Source: Clostridiales bacterium (GTDB lineage Bacteria > Bacillota > Clostridia > Oscillospirales > Oscillospiraceae). Taken from it: a stretch of 10,479 bases of DNA. Shown here one piece after another: positions 1 through 5,478 of the stretch; position 1 is the first letter of the stretch, and the number at the start of each line of letters is the position of its first letter. The notes beneath the pieces are model-generated. The model saw only the letters and a program-made list of their open reading frames with translations. It had not been told where the DNA came from and did no database searches. Position numbers and translations under genes: made by a program. The stretch is taken from assembly GCA_003516765.1 (NCBI GenBank), contig DPCD01000096.1, forward strand, positions 7,951 through 18,429, read 5' to 3'.

Positions 1-85
1 GTGGGAGGGATTCGAACCCTCGGGCCGCTCAACACGGCCACACGATTTCCAGTCGTGCTCGTTATGACCGCTTCGATACCACTCC
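1..85 (-). tRNA. tRNA-Ser (anticodon GGA), 3' end cut by window edge
   Basis: Read on the minus strand, this folds as a class II tRNA. The 5' acceptor strand GGAGTGG starts at base 85. A D-arm follows, then an anticodon stem CACGA/TCGTG with loop CTGGAAA, giving anticodon GGA, which reads serine UCC and UCU codons. The long variable arm GGCCG/CGGCC is typical of tRNA-Ser. The T-arm is GAGGG-TTCGAAT-CCCTC. Only CCAC of the 3' acceptor strand is inside the window; it pairs with GTGG of the 5' strand. The last three acceptor bases, the discriminator and any encoded CCA lie outside. It has its own promoter 52 bases upstream. Identity is secure from anticodon and variable arm together. Confidence 0.96.
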
Positions 86-136
86 AGATATCTGCTGTCA
101 CAAGACAAGTTTCGGTATGCTCCGAACAGCTTAGTT

Positions 137-165
137 ATCATACACGAAACCTGCCGGATTGTCAA
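137..165 (-). promoter_or_regulatory. Sigma-A promoter of tRNA-Ser
   Basis: On the minus strand a perfect -35 box TTGACA (160-165) and a -10 box TATGAT (137-142, one mismatch to TATAAT) are separated by exactly 17 bases. Transcription should start near base 130, leaving about 45 bases of leader to be removed before the tRNA 5' end at 85. It lies downstream of the engB terminator, so the tRNA is transcribed independently of the tig-engB operon. Near-consensus strength is as expected for a stable RNA gene. Confidence 0.88.
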
Positions 166-186
166 GTCTTTTTCGCAGAAACAGGC

Positions 187-226
187 AATAAAAATCACAG
201 CCCCAAAGCGTTCGCTTTGGGGCTGC
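187..226 (-). terminator. Rho-independent terminator after engB
   Basis: On the minus strand, bases 225-215 (CAGCCCCAAAG) pair with 208-198 (CTTTGGGGCTG). A further G-C pair closes a four-base loop, giving a perfect 12-bp stem. The transcript then reads TGATTTTTATT, a U-rich tail. The hairpin starts 9 bases beyond the engB stop codon, so it closes the tig-clpP-clpX-lon-engB operon and insulates the downstream tRNA promoter. Confidence 0.93.
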
Positions 227-234
227 AGGGGACT

Positions 235-828
235 TCAGTTCAGCTCGCCCGCGGCTTTGAGAACAAACGAGAGAAGCTGCTCGCGTCCGTCGCCCTTTTC
301 TGCAGAGAAGGGGATGACCGCGACGCCCTCCGGAAGAGCAAGCGTTTCGCGGATGCAGGCGAGGTTCGGCTCGATTTCGCTCTTTTTGAGCTTGTCGAGT
401 TTGTTGGCGACGACAATGAAAGGCTTTCCGGACTGCAGGAAAAAGTCTGCCATCGTCACGTCGTTTGCCGTCGGCTTGTGCCGGGCGTCTACGATCATGA
501 CGCCATAGTCGAGCGTTCCTTCGGCACGGAAATACGCTTCCATCAGCTTTCCCCAACGCTCTTTTTCCTGCACGGAGACCTTCGCATAGCCGTAGCCCGG
601 CAGGTCCACAAGGTAGAGCTTTTTGTCGATGCAGAAGAAGTTGATGTGCGTGGTTTTGCCGGGCGCCTGACCGACGCGCGCAAAGTTTTTGCGCAGCAGG
701 AGCTTGTTGATGACCGACGATTTTCCGACGTTCGACTTGCCGGCAAACGCAATCTGCACCAGACCGTCCTTCGGGCAGTCGGCAACGGAGGTCACTGAGC
801 GGATGAATTCCGCATTATGAAGATTCAT
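235..828 (-). CDS. engB: Ribosome biogenesis GTPase EngB (YsxC/YihA family)
   Basis: A 197-residue single-domain GTPase of the TRAFAC class. The family is known to bind the ribosome and act late in 50S subunit assembly in the cytoplasm, and it is usually essential. All G motifs are visible: G1 GKSNVGKS at residues 30-37, G2 threonine in GKTT at 57-60, G3 DLPG at 75-78, G4 NKLD at 142-145 and G5 SAEKG at 175-179. Length fits the family (about 195-200). The ATG at 828 is preceded by a near-perfect TAAGGAGG site whose TAA is the lon stop codon, so translation is probably coupled to lon. lon next to engB/ysxC is a conserved Firmicute arrangement. It is the last gene of the operon and is followed by a clear terminator. 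Confidence 0.97.
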   Translation of the reverse strand: MNLHNAEFIRSVTSVADCPKDGLVQIAFAGKSNVGKSSVINKLLLRKNFARVGQAPGKTTHINFFCIDKKLYLVDLPGYGYAKVSVQEKERWGKLMEAYFRAEGTLDYGVMIVDARHKPTANDVTMADFFLQSGKPFIVVANKLDKLKKSEIEPNLACIRETLALPEGVAVIPFSAEKGDGREQLLSFVLKAAGELN

Positions 829-832
829 ACGA

Positions 833-840
833 CCTCCTTA
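833..840 (-). promoter_or_regulatory. engB ribosome binding site fused to lon stop codon
   Basis: The minus strand reads TAAGGAGG, then TCGT, then the engB ATG. The first three bases (840-838) are the lon stop codon. Ribosomes terminating on lon therefore release directly onto the engB Shine-Dalgarno site, which supports both the chosen engB start and translational coupling. Confidence 0.85.
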
Positions 841-3258
841 CTGCCGAAGCCCGGGCTTGCGGCGGGACTTCGTCTGCGGCACCGGCATGGCAGGCAGCTG
901 CGGCTGCGCATCAACGGAGGCTGCCGGCTTTTCGGCAGGCGCCAGCGCTGCGGCAAGCACGCTGTCAACGTGGCGTGCGGTGATGAATTGCAGACTGTTT
1001 CTGACCGTCTGGTCGATCTCTGCGAGGTCCTTTTCATTGGCAGCGGGGATAATGACAGTTTTTACGCCGTGGCGCAGAGCAGCCATCGTCTTTTCCTTGA
1101 GCCCGCCGATGGGAAGAACTCTGCCGCGAATTGAAATCTCGCCCGTCATGGCGATATCGCGCCGCACCGGGCGCGCAGTCAGCGCCGAGACAATCGCCGT
1201 GCAGATCGTAATGCCTGCCGACGGACCGTCCTTGGGCACCGCGCCCTCGGGGAAGTGGACATGAATATCCTTCGTCTTATAAAAATCCGGGTCCAGCCCC
1301 AGCTCCGCCGCACGAGAGCGGATGTAGCTCATGGCGGCAAAGACGGACTCCTTCATCACATCTCCGAGATTGCCGGTCAGTTCCAGCTTTCCGGTGCCTT
1401 CGACGACGTTTACCTCCACTTCCAGTGTCGTTCCGCCGACGCTTGTCCAGGCAAGACCCGTGACGAGACCCACCTGATCCGCCTGCGGCATTTCATCGGG
1501 CAGGAAACGGCGCGGACCGAGGAATTTCTCAAGGTTGCTGCCCGTGATGGTCAGCCGCTTTGGCGGGTTTTCCTCCACAAAGCGCATGGCGCACTTGCGG
1601 CACACGGCGGCAAGCTCCCGTTCGAGCGTGCGCACGCCGGACTCTCTGGTGTAGCAGGCGATGATTTCGCGGATGGCATCGTCTGTGAGCCGGACGCGCG
1701 ATTTTGCGATGCCGTGCTTGGTAAGCTGCTTGGGAAGCAGATGGCGCTTGGCAATCTGCAGCTTTTCTTCGTCGGTATACGACCCCAGTTCGATGACCTC
1801 CATGCGGTCGAGCAGCGCTCTGGGGATGGTGTCGGTGGTGTTGGCAGTCGTGATGAACATGCACTCGCTTAAGTCAAACGGCACTTCGATATAGTGGTCG
1901 CGGAAGCTCGAATTCTGCGCCGAATCGAGGACCTCCAAAAGCGCCGACGAGGGGTCGCCCTTGTAGTCGCTGCCGAGCTTGTCAATTTCGTCGAGCAGCA
2001 GAAGCGCGTTCTTGCTCTTTGCCTGCGAGATGCCGGTCATGATTCTGCCGGGCATGGCGCCGATGTAGGTTTTGCGGTGCCCGCGGATTTCCGCTTCGTC
2101 GTGCACGCCGCCGAGCGAGATGCGCGCAAGCCTGCGGTTCAGCGCCCGCGCGATGGAAATCGCAATCGACGTTTTGCCGACACCCGGAGGACCGACCAGG
2201 CAGAGAATCTGCCCCGGAAGCTCGGGAGCAAGCTGCCGCACGGCAAGAGTTTCGAGAATCCGCTTTTTGACCGGCTCGAGACCGAAGTGGTCCTCGTCGA
2301 GAATCTTTTCCGCTGCCTTCACGTCCAGCCGCTCTTTCGTCCGCGTGTTCCACGGAAGCTCCAGCACCAGGTCGAGATAGTTCCGGATGACTGCCGCCTC
2401 GGCGGAATTCTGCTGCTGCTTGCCGAGCCGGCGCGCCTCCTTGAGAAGCTTTGTTTCTGTCTCCTCCGGGAGCTTCAGGGCGCGGATTTTCTCCTGATAG
2501 CCTTCAGAATCGGTCTCGTCGTCCTCTTCGCCCAGCTCCTCGCGAATGACGTGCATCTGCTCGCGCAGATAGTAGTCGCGCTGCCCCTTGTTGACGTTCT
2601 GCTGGACCTTCTCGGAGATTTCGTTTTCCAGCTGTAAAATCTCCAGCTCCTTTGCAAGCAGCTTCACGGTCAGCTCCAGCCGCTTGACAGGGTGGGGCTG
2701 TTCGAGAATCTTCTGCTTGTCCTGATAGACAATCGAACTGTTCTGCGCGATGAAATCGGCAACGAAGCCGGGGTCTTCCGATGAGAGAACCTGCAAAAGT
2801 CCGTCCTGCAGATTCTTTGCCGCCAGCTCGACAAACTGCTCATACGCGCCGTGTGCCTGCCGCAGCAGCGCCTGCACGCGCGGAAGCGAGGCGTTATATG
2901 CCGGCTCCTCGATTTCCTCCACGCGCGCGAACAGATACGGCTCGGACTGGATGCAGTCGACCAGCTCGGCGCGGAATTTGCCTTCGACCAGAATACGCAT
3001 ATTGTCGCCCGGCATGCGCAGAATCTGCTTGACGATGGCAACGGTGCCGACGGCGTAGAGATCGTTCTTCTTCGGGTCGTCGACACTCAGATCCTTCTGC
3101 GCGGTCAGGAAAATACGCTGATCGGCACGCATTGCCTCCTCCACCGATTTGGCGGATTTGAGCCTGCCGACATCGAAATGCGTCACGACGCCCGGGAACA
3201 CCACAAGTCCCCGCAGCGGCAGCACCGGCAGGCAGGTAAGCGGTTTGTATTCACTCAT
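838..3258 (-). CDS. lon: ATP-dependent protease Lon (LonA type)
   Basis: An 806-residue cytoplasmic AAA+ serine protease that unfolds and degrades misfolded and short-lived regulatory proteins as a hexamer. Residues 10-200 form the N-terminal substrate-binding domain (starting LPVLPLRGLVVFPG), followed by a coiled-coil region to about 300. The AAA+ module has Walker A GPPGVGKT at 356-363 and Walker B LLLLDEID at 419-426. The protease domain has Ser680 in PKDGPSAG and Lys723 in GGLKEK, spaced 43 residues apart as in Escherichia coli Lon (S679/K722). The frame is open further upstream to 3354, but the ATG at 3258 has a strong AAAGGAG site 9 bases before it and begins where the family begins. 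The C-terminal 35 or so residues form an Ala/Pro-rich, finally basic tail (ending SRRKPGLRQ) beyond the usual protease fold. It follows clpX after a 133-base spacer. Confidence 0.97.
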   Translation of the reverse strand: MSEYKPLTCLPVLPLRGLVVFPGVVTHFDVGRLKSAKSVEEAMRADQRIFLTAQKDLSVDDPKKNDLYAVGTVAIVKQILRMPGDNMRILVEGKFRAELVDCIQSEPYLFARVEEIEEPAYNASLPRVQALLRQAHGAYEQFVELAAKNLQDGLLQVLSSEDPGFVADFIAQNSSIVYQDKQKILEQPHPVKRLELTVKLLAKELEILQLENEISEKVQQNVNKGQRDYYLREQMHVIREELGEEDDETDSEGYQEKIRALKLPEETETKLLKEARRLGKQQQNSAEAAVIRNYLDLVLELPWNTRTKERLDVKAAEKILDEDHFGLEPVKKRILETLAVRQLAPELPGQILCLVGPPGVGKTSIAISIARALNRRLARISLGGVHDEAEIRGHRKTYIGAMPGRIMTGISQAKSKNALLLLDEIDKLGSDYKGDPSSALLEVLDSAQNSSFRDHYIEVPFDLSECMFITTANTTDTIPRALLDRMEVIELGSYTDEEKLQIAKRHLLPKQLTKHGIAKSRVRLTDDAIREIIACYTRESGVRTLERELAAVCRKCAMRFVEENPPKRLTITGSNLEKFLGPRRFLPDEMPQADQVGLVTGLAWTSVGGTTLEVEVNVVEGTGKLELTGNLGDVMKESVFAAMSYIRSRAAELGLDPDFYKTKDIHVHFPEGAVPKDGPSAGITICTAIVSALTARPVRRDIAMTGEISIRGRVLPIGGLKEKTMAALRHGVKTVIIPAANEKDLAEIDQTVRNSLQFITARHVDSVLAAALAPAEKPAASVDAQPQLPAMPVPQTKSRRKPGLRQ

Positions 3259-3267
3259 GTAGTTACG

Positions 3268-3274
3268 CTCCTTT
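3268..3274 (-). promoter_or_regulatory. lon ribosome binding site (decides start)
   Basis: The minus strand carries AAAGGAG 9 bases before the ATG at 3258. No comparable site precedes the upstream in-frame starts, so the shorter 806-residue Lon is preferred over an 838-residue version. Confidence 0.85.
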
Positions 3275-3300
3275 CCGGGAGAGTTTTGTGCAGATGAAAG

Positions 3301-3331
3301 CAAAAAGAGGGAAGCGAACCGCATCCCCCTT
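3301..3331 (-). other. Imperfect hairpin with U-run between clpX and lon
   Basis: On the minus strand GGGATGCG (3327-3320) pairs with CGCTTCCC (3316-3309) around a 3-base loop, with one T-T mismatch. The pairing can extend outward through G-C, A-T and G-T pairs into the run TCTTTTTGC that follows. This resembles a weak intrinsic terminator or attenuator between clpX and lon and could lower lon expression relative to clpX. I found no convincing promoter between the hairpin and lon, so partial read-through is more likely than a full stop. Function is inferred from shape only. Confidence 0.45.
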
Positions 3332-3391
3332 CCGGCGAGCTGCACGTCTCGCACCTGTCCGCCCGGAGACGGACGATTTTTGCATGTAAAA

Positions 3392-4657
3392 TTACAGCGT
3401 CACGCCTGCGTTTTTGATCGGCTGGCGCGGATGGCTGGCATCGCGCGTCACCTGCGGCTCGGTGCCGTTTCGCACGCAGTCTTCTGTAATGAGAACGCTC
3501 TGGATGGTGGGGTCGGACGGAATTTTGAACATGATACCCGTCATGATGGACTCCATGATGGCGCGAAGCCCGCGCGCGCCGATCTGGCGCTCGATTGCCT
3601 TTTCGGCAATTGCCTCCAGCGCGCCCTGCTCAAAGCTCAGGGAAACCTGATCGTATTCCAGCAGCTTGTGATACTGCTTGCAAAGCGCGTTCTTGGGCTC
3701 CGTCAGAATCCGCACAAGGTCCTCTTTCTTGAGACTCTGCAGGGAGGTAATGACAGGCAGACGACCGACCAGCTCGGGAATGATGCCGAACTTCAGAAGA
3801 TCGTGCGGCTGCACCAGCTCAAAGAGCTTACCAACGTCGCGCTTGTTCTTGCTTCGGATTTCGCTGCCGAAGCCGAGCGACGACTTGTCGGTGCGGCGCT
3901 CGATGATTTTATCGAGCCCGTCGAACGCGCCGCCGCAAATGAACAGGATGTTCGTTGTGTCGATCTGGATGAACTCCTGCTGCGGATGCTTGCGTCCGCC
4001 CTGGGGCGGAACGTTTGCCACGGTGCCTTCGAGGATTTTCAGCAGCGCCTGCTGCACGCCCTCGCCCGAGACATCGCGCGTGATGGACGTGTTTTCGGAC
4101 TTTCTGGCGATCTTATCCATTTCATCGATGTAGATGATGCCGCGCTCGGCAAGCTCCACATCAAAATCCGCCGCCTGCAAAAGCCGCAGCAGAATGTTTT
4201 CCACATCCTCGCCCACGTAGCCCGCTTCGGTCAGCGTGGTTGCATCGGCGATGGCAAACGGAACATTCAGAATCTTTGCCAGCGTCTGGGCAAAGAGCGT
4301 CTTGCCGGAGCCGGTGGGCCCGATCATGAGGATGTTGCTCTTCTGCAGCTCGACGTCGGTCTCCTGCGAGAAGTAGATGCGTTTATAATGATTATAAACC
4401 GCCACGGACAGCGCGATTTTTGCCTCGTCCTGTCCGATGATGTAACGGTCCATATATGTTTTGATTTCCTGCGGGGTAGGGAGGGTATCGGGAAGCTCCA
4501 GATCCTGCGTTTCGCCGTTTTTCATTTCGTCGCGCAGGATGCTCGAACAAAGATCGATGCACTCGTTGCAGATATATACATTCGGACCGGCAATAATCCG
4601 GTTGACCTGTTCCTGCCGCTTGCCGCAGAACGAGCAGCGGATGGAATCTCTTGCCAT
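3392..4657 (-). CDS. clpX: ClpX, ATPase subunit of ClpXP protease
   Basis: A 421-residue AAA+ unfoldase that recognises tagged or unfolded proteins and threads them into ClpP. The N-terminal zinc-binding domain has Cys8, Cys11, Cys30 and Cys33 (CSFC and CNEC). Other motifs are Walker A GPTGSGKT 113-120, pore loop GYVG 146-149, Walker B IIYIDEMD 174-181, RKH loop 222-224, an arginine in ELVGRLP at 299, and sensor-2 GARGLR 360-365. The ClpP-docking loop reads LGF at 261-263 instead of the common IGF, a conservative change. Length is normal. The ATG at 4657 has an AAAGGAG site 7 bases upstream. It lies between clpP and lon, separated from clpP by 100 bases containing two hairpins. Confidence 0.98.
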   Translation of the reverse strand: MARDSIRCSFCGKRQEQVNRIIAGPNVYICNECIDLCSSILRDEMKNGETQDLELPDTLPTPQEIKTYMDRYIIGQDEAKIALSVAVYNHYKRIYFSQETDVELQKSNILMIGPTGSGKTLFAQTLAKILNVPFAIADATTLTEAGYVGEDVENILLRLLQAADFDVELAERGIIYIDEMDKIARKSENTSITRDVSGEGVQQALLKILEGTVANVPPQGGRKHPQQEFIQIDTTNILFICGGAFDGLDKIIERRTDKSSLGFGSEIRSKNKRDVGKLFELVQPHDLLKFGIIPELVGRLPVITSLQSLKKEDLVRILTEPKNALCKQYHKLLEYDQVSLSFEQGALEAIAEKAIERQIGARGLRAIMESIMTGIMFKIPSDPTIQSVLITEDCVRNGTEPQVTRDASHPRQPIKNAGVTL

Positions 4658-4683
4658 GGACCTTCTCCTTTAAATCACAGTCT

Positions 4684-4703
4684 TTTCGCCCGGAAGAGCG
4701 AAA
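4684..4703 (-). other. Small hairpin in clpX leader
   Basis: On the minus strand TTTCGC (4703-4698) pairs with GCGAAA (4689-4684) around an 8-base loop. It lies about 15 bases before the clpX Shine-Dalgarno site and just after the larger clpP-clpX hairpin. It has no U-tract. It could be structural or incidental. Confidence 0.35.
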
Positions 4704-4717
4704 TTCGTTGGAAATCT

Positions 4718-4751
4718 TCTGGCAAGGAAGGGCAGAGCCTCCCTTGCCAGA
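4718..4751 (-). other. Long intercistronic hairpin between clpP and clpX
   Basis: Bases 4751-4738 (minus strand TCTGGCAAGGGAGG) pair with 4731-4718 (CCTTCCTTGCCAGA). This gives a 14-bp stem containing a single G-U pair and a 6-base loop. It begins 6 bases after the clpP stop codon. The following sequence (AGATTTCC) is not a proper U-tract, so termination should be poor. The likely roles are a 3'-end stabiliser or an RNA processing site separating clpP and clpX mRNA. The pairing is seen directly; the role is inferred. Confidence 0.6.
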
Positions 4752-4757
4752 GCTTCG

Positions 4758-5339
4758 TTATCTCTTATAGATGACCTTGTCGATCAGACCGTATTCCTGC
4801 GCCTGCTCGGCAGTCAGGAAGTTGTCGCGCTCGGTGTCGGCGCAGATGGTCTCATACGGCTTTCCGGTGTTGGACGCCAGAATTTCATTCAGGCGCTGCT
4901 TGATTTTCAGCATCCGCTCGACATGGATCTGCATATCGGTCGTCTGACCCTGCGTGCCGCCGAGCGGCTGGTGGATCATGATCTCCGCGTTGGGAAGCGC
5001 GATGCGCTTGCCCTTTGCGCCGGACGAAAGCAGGAACGCGCCCATGGACGCTGCCATGCCGATGCAGATGGTAGAGACGTCGCACTTGATGTACTGCATG
5101 GTATCATAGATTGCCATGCCGTCGGTGACGCTGCCGCCGGGGCTGTTGATGTAGAACTGGATGTCCTTGTCGGGGTCCTGCGCTTCAAGGTAGAGCATCT
5201 GCGCGACGATCAAAGACGCGGTCGTGCTGTTGACCTCTTCGGACAGGATAATGATACGGTCGTTGAGAAGACGCGAGAAGATATCATAGGACCGCTCGCC
5301 GCGGCTGGTCTGCTCAACAACATAGGGAACGAGACTCAT
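4758..5339 (-). CDS. clpP: ClpP, proteolytic subunit of Clp protease
   Basis: A 193-residue serine peptidase (family S14) that assembles into the barrel-shaped tetradecamer fed by ClpX and other Clp ATPases in the cytoplasm. The catalytic triad is Ser98 (GMAASMGA), His123 (MIHQP) and Asp172 (TERDNF), at the same numbers as in Bacillus subtilis ClpP. N-terminal loop VPYVVEQTSRGERSYDIFSRLL is typical. The frame is open to 5378, but the ATG at 5339 is preceded by AAAGGAG 8 bases upstream and matches the family start, so the extra 13 residues are rejected. Its place between tig and clpX is the classic arrangement and implies coordinated supply of chaperone, unfoldase and peptidase. Confidence 0.98.
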   Translation of the reverse strand: MSLVPYVVEQTSRGERSYDIFSRLLNDRIIILSEEVNSTTASLIVAQMLYLEAQDPDKDIQFYINSPGGSVTDGMAIYDTMQYIKCDVSTICIGMAASMGAFLLSSGAKGKRIALPNAEIMIHQPLGGTQGQTTDMQIHVERMLKIKQRLNEILASNTGKPYETICADTERDNFLTAEQAQEYGLIDKVIYKR

Positions 5340-5347
5340 AAGAATTG

Positions 5348-5354
5348 CTCCTTT
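5348..5354 (-). promoter_or_regulatory. clpP ribosome binding site (decides start)
   Basis: The minus strand reads AAAGGAG 8 bases before the ATG at 5339. This fixes the clpP start and excludes the in-frame upstream ATG codons at 5369 and 5378, which have no such site. Confidence 0.85.
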
Positions 5355-5388
5355 CTTCGGATGTAACATTCTAACCATCCGAGGCAGG

Positions 5389-5402
5389 AATTATTCCTTC
5401 TC
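5389..5402 (-). repeat. 14-base direct repeat, downstream copy
   Basis: The minus strand reads GAGAAGGAATAATT, identical to the last codons and stop of tig at 5465-5478, 76 bases away. This copy also sits in a hyphenated palindrome (AGGAAT-A-ATTCCT, 5386-5398). The two copies flank a 62-base segment that holds a 14-bp hairpin. Confidence 0.85.
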
Positions 5403-5405
5403 CAC

Positions 5406-5440
5406 CGCCGCACACCGGACGCCTGTTCCGATGCGCGGCG
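5406..5440 (-). other. Perfect 14-bp hairpin between tig and clpP
   Basis: Minus-strand bases 5440-5427 (CGCCGCGCATCGGA) pair with 5419-5406 (TCCGGTGTGCGGCG) through 14 continuous pairs, including two G-U, around the 7-base loop ACAGGCG. The sequence after it is GTGGAGAAGG, purine-rich with no U-run, so it is not an intrinsic terminator. It stands in the 127-base spacer after tig. It may stabilise the tig 3' end, serve as an RNase processing site, or be the core of a small REP-like element. Confidence 0.65.
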
Positions 5441-5464
5441 ACAGTCTGAAAGCTGGCTGGGAAC

Positions 5465-5478
5465 AATTATTCCTTCTC
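5465..5478 (-). repeat. 14-base direct repeat, copy at the end of tig
   Basis: This copy of GAGAAGGAATAATT encodes the last residues of trigger factor (Glu-Lys-Glu), its TAA stop and two further bases. The identical copy at 5389-5402 is non-coding. Confidence 0.85.

Noticed and set aside
1..85. tRNA-Ser as an integration site for a mobile element
   Set aside because: No integrase, no repeat of the tRNA 3' end and no mobile genes are visible in the window.
1..798. Plus-strand open frame spanning the tRNA, terminator and engB
   Set aside because: It runs through a tRNA gene and a terminator on the opposite strand and is a shadow of engB.
3259..3354. N-terminal extension of Lon by 32 residues
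   Set aside because: The extension crosses the hairpin region, is not typical of Lon, and the ATG at 3258 has a strong AAAGGAG site.
3357..3374. Short hairpin (GTCCG/CGGAC) just after clpX
   Set aside because: The stem is only 5 bp. The T-run lies on the plus-strand side, where no gene needs terminating.
3380..4774. Long plus-strand open frame (464 codons) opposite clpX
   Set aside because: It is antisense to a clearly recognised clpX, has no recognisable family features, and long antisense frames are expected in GC-rich coding DNA.
5340..5378. N-terminal extension of ClpP by 13 residues
   Set aside because: The ATG at 5339 has a strong ribosome binding site and the catalytic residues then fall at the usual family positions.
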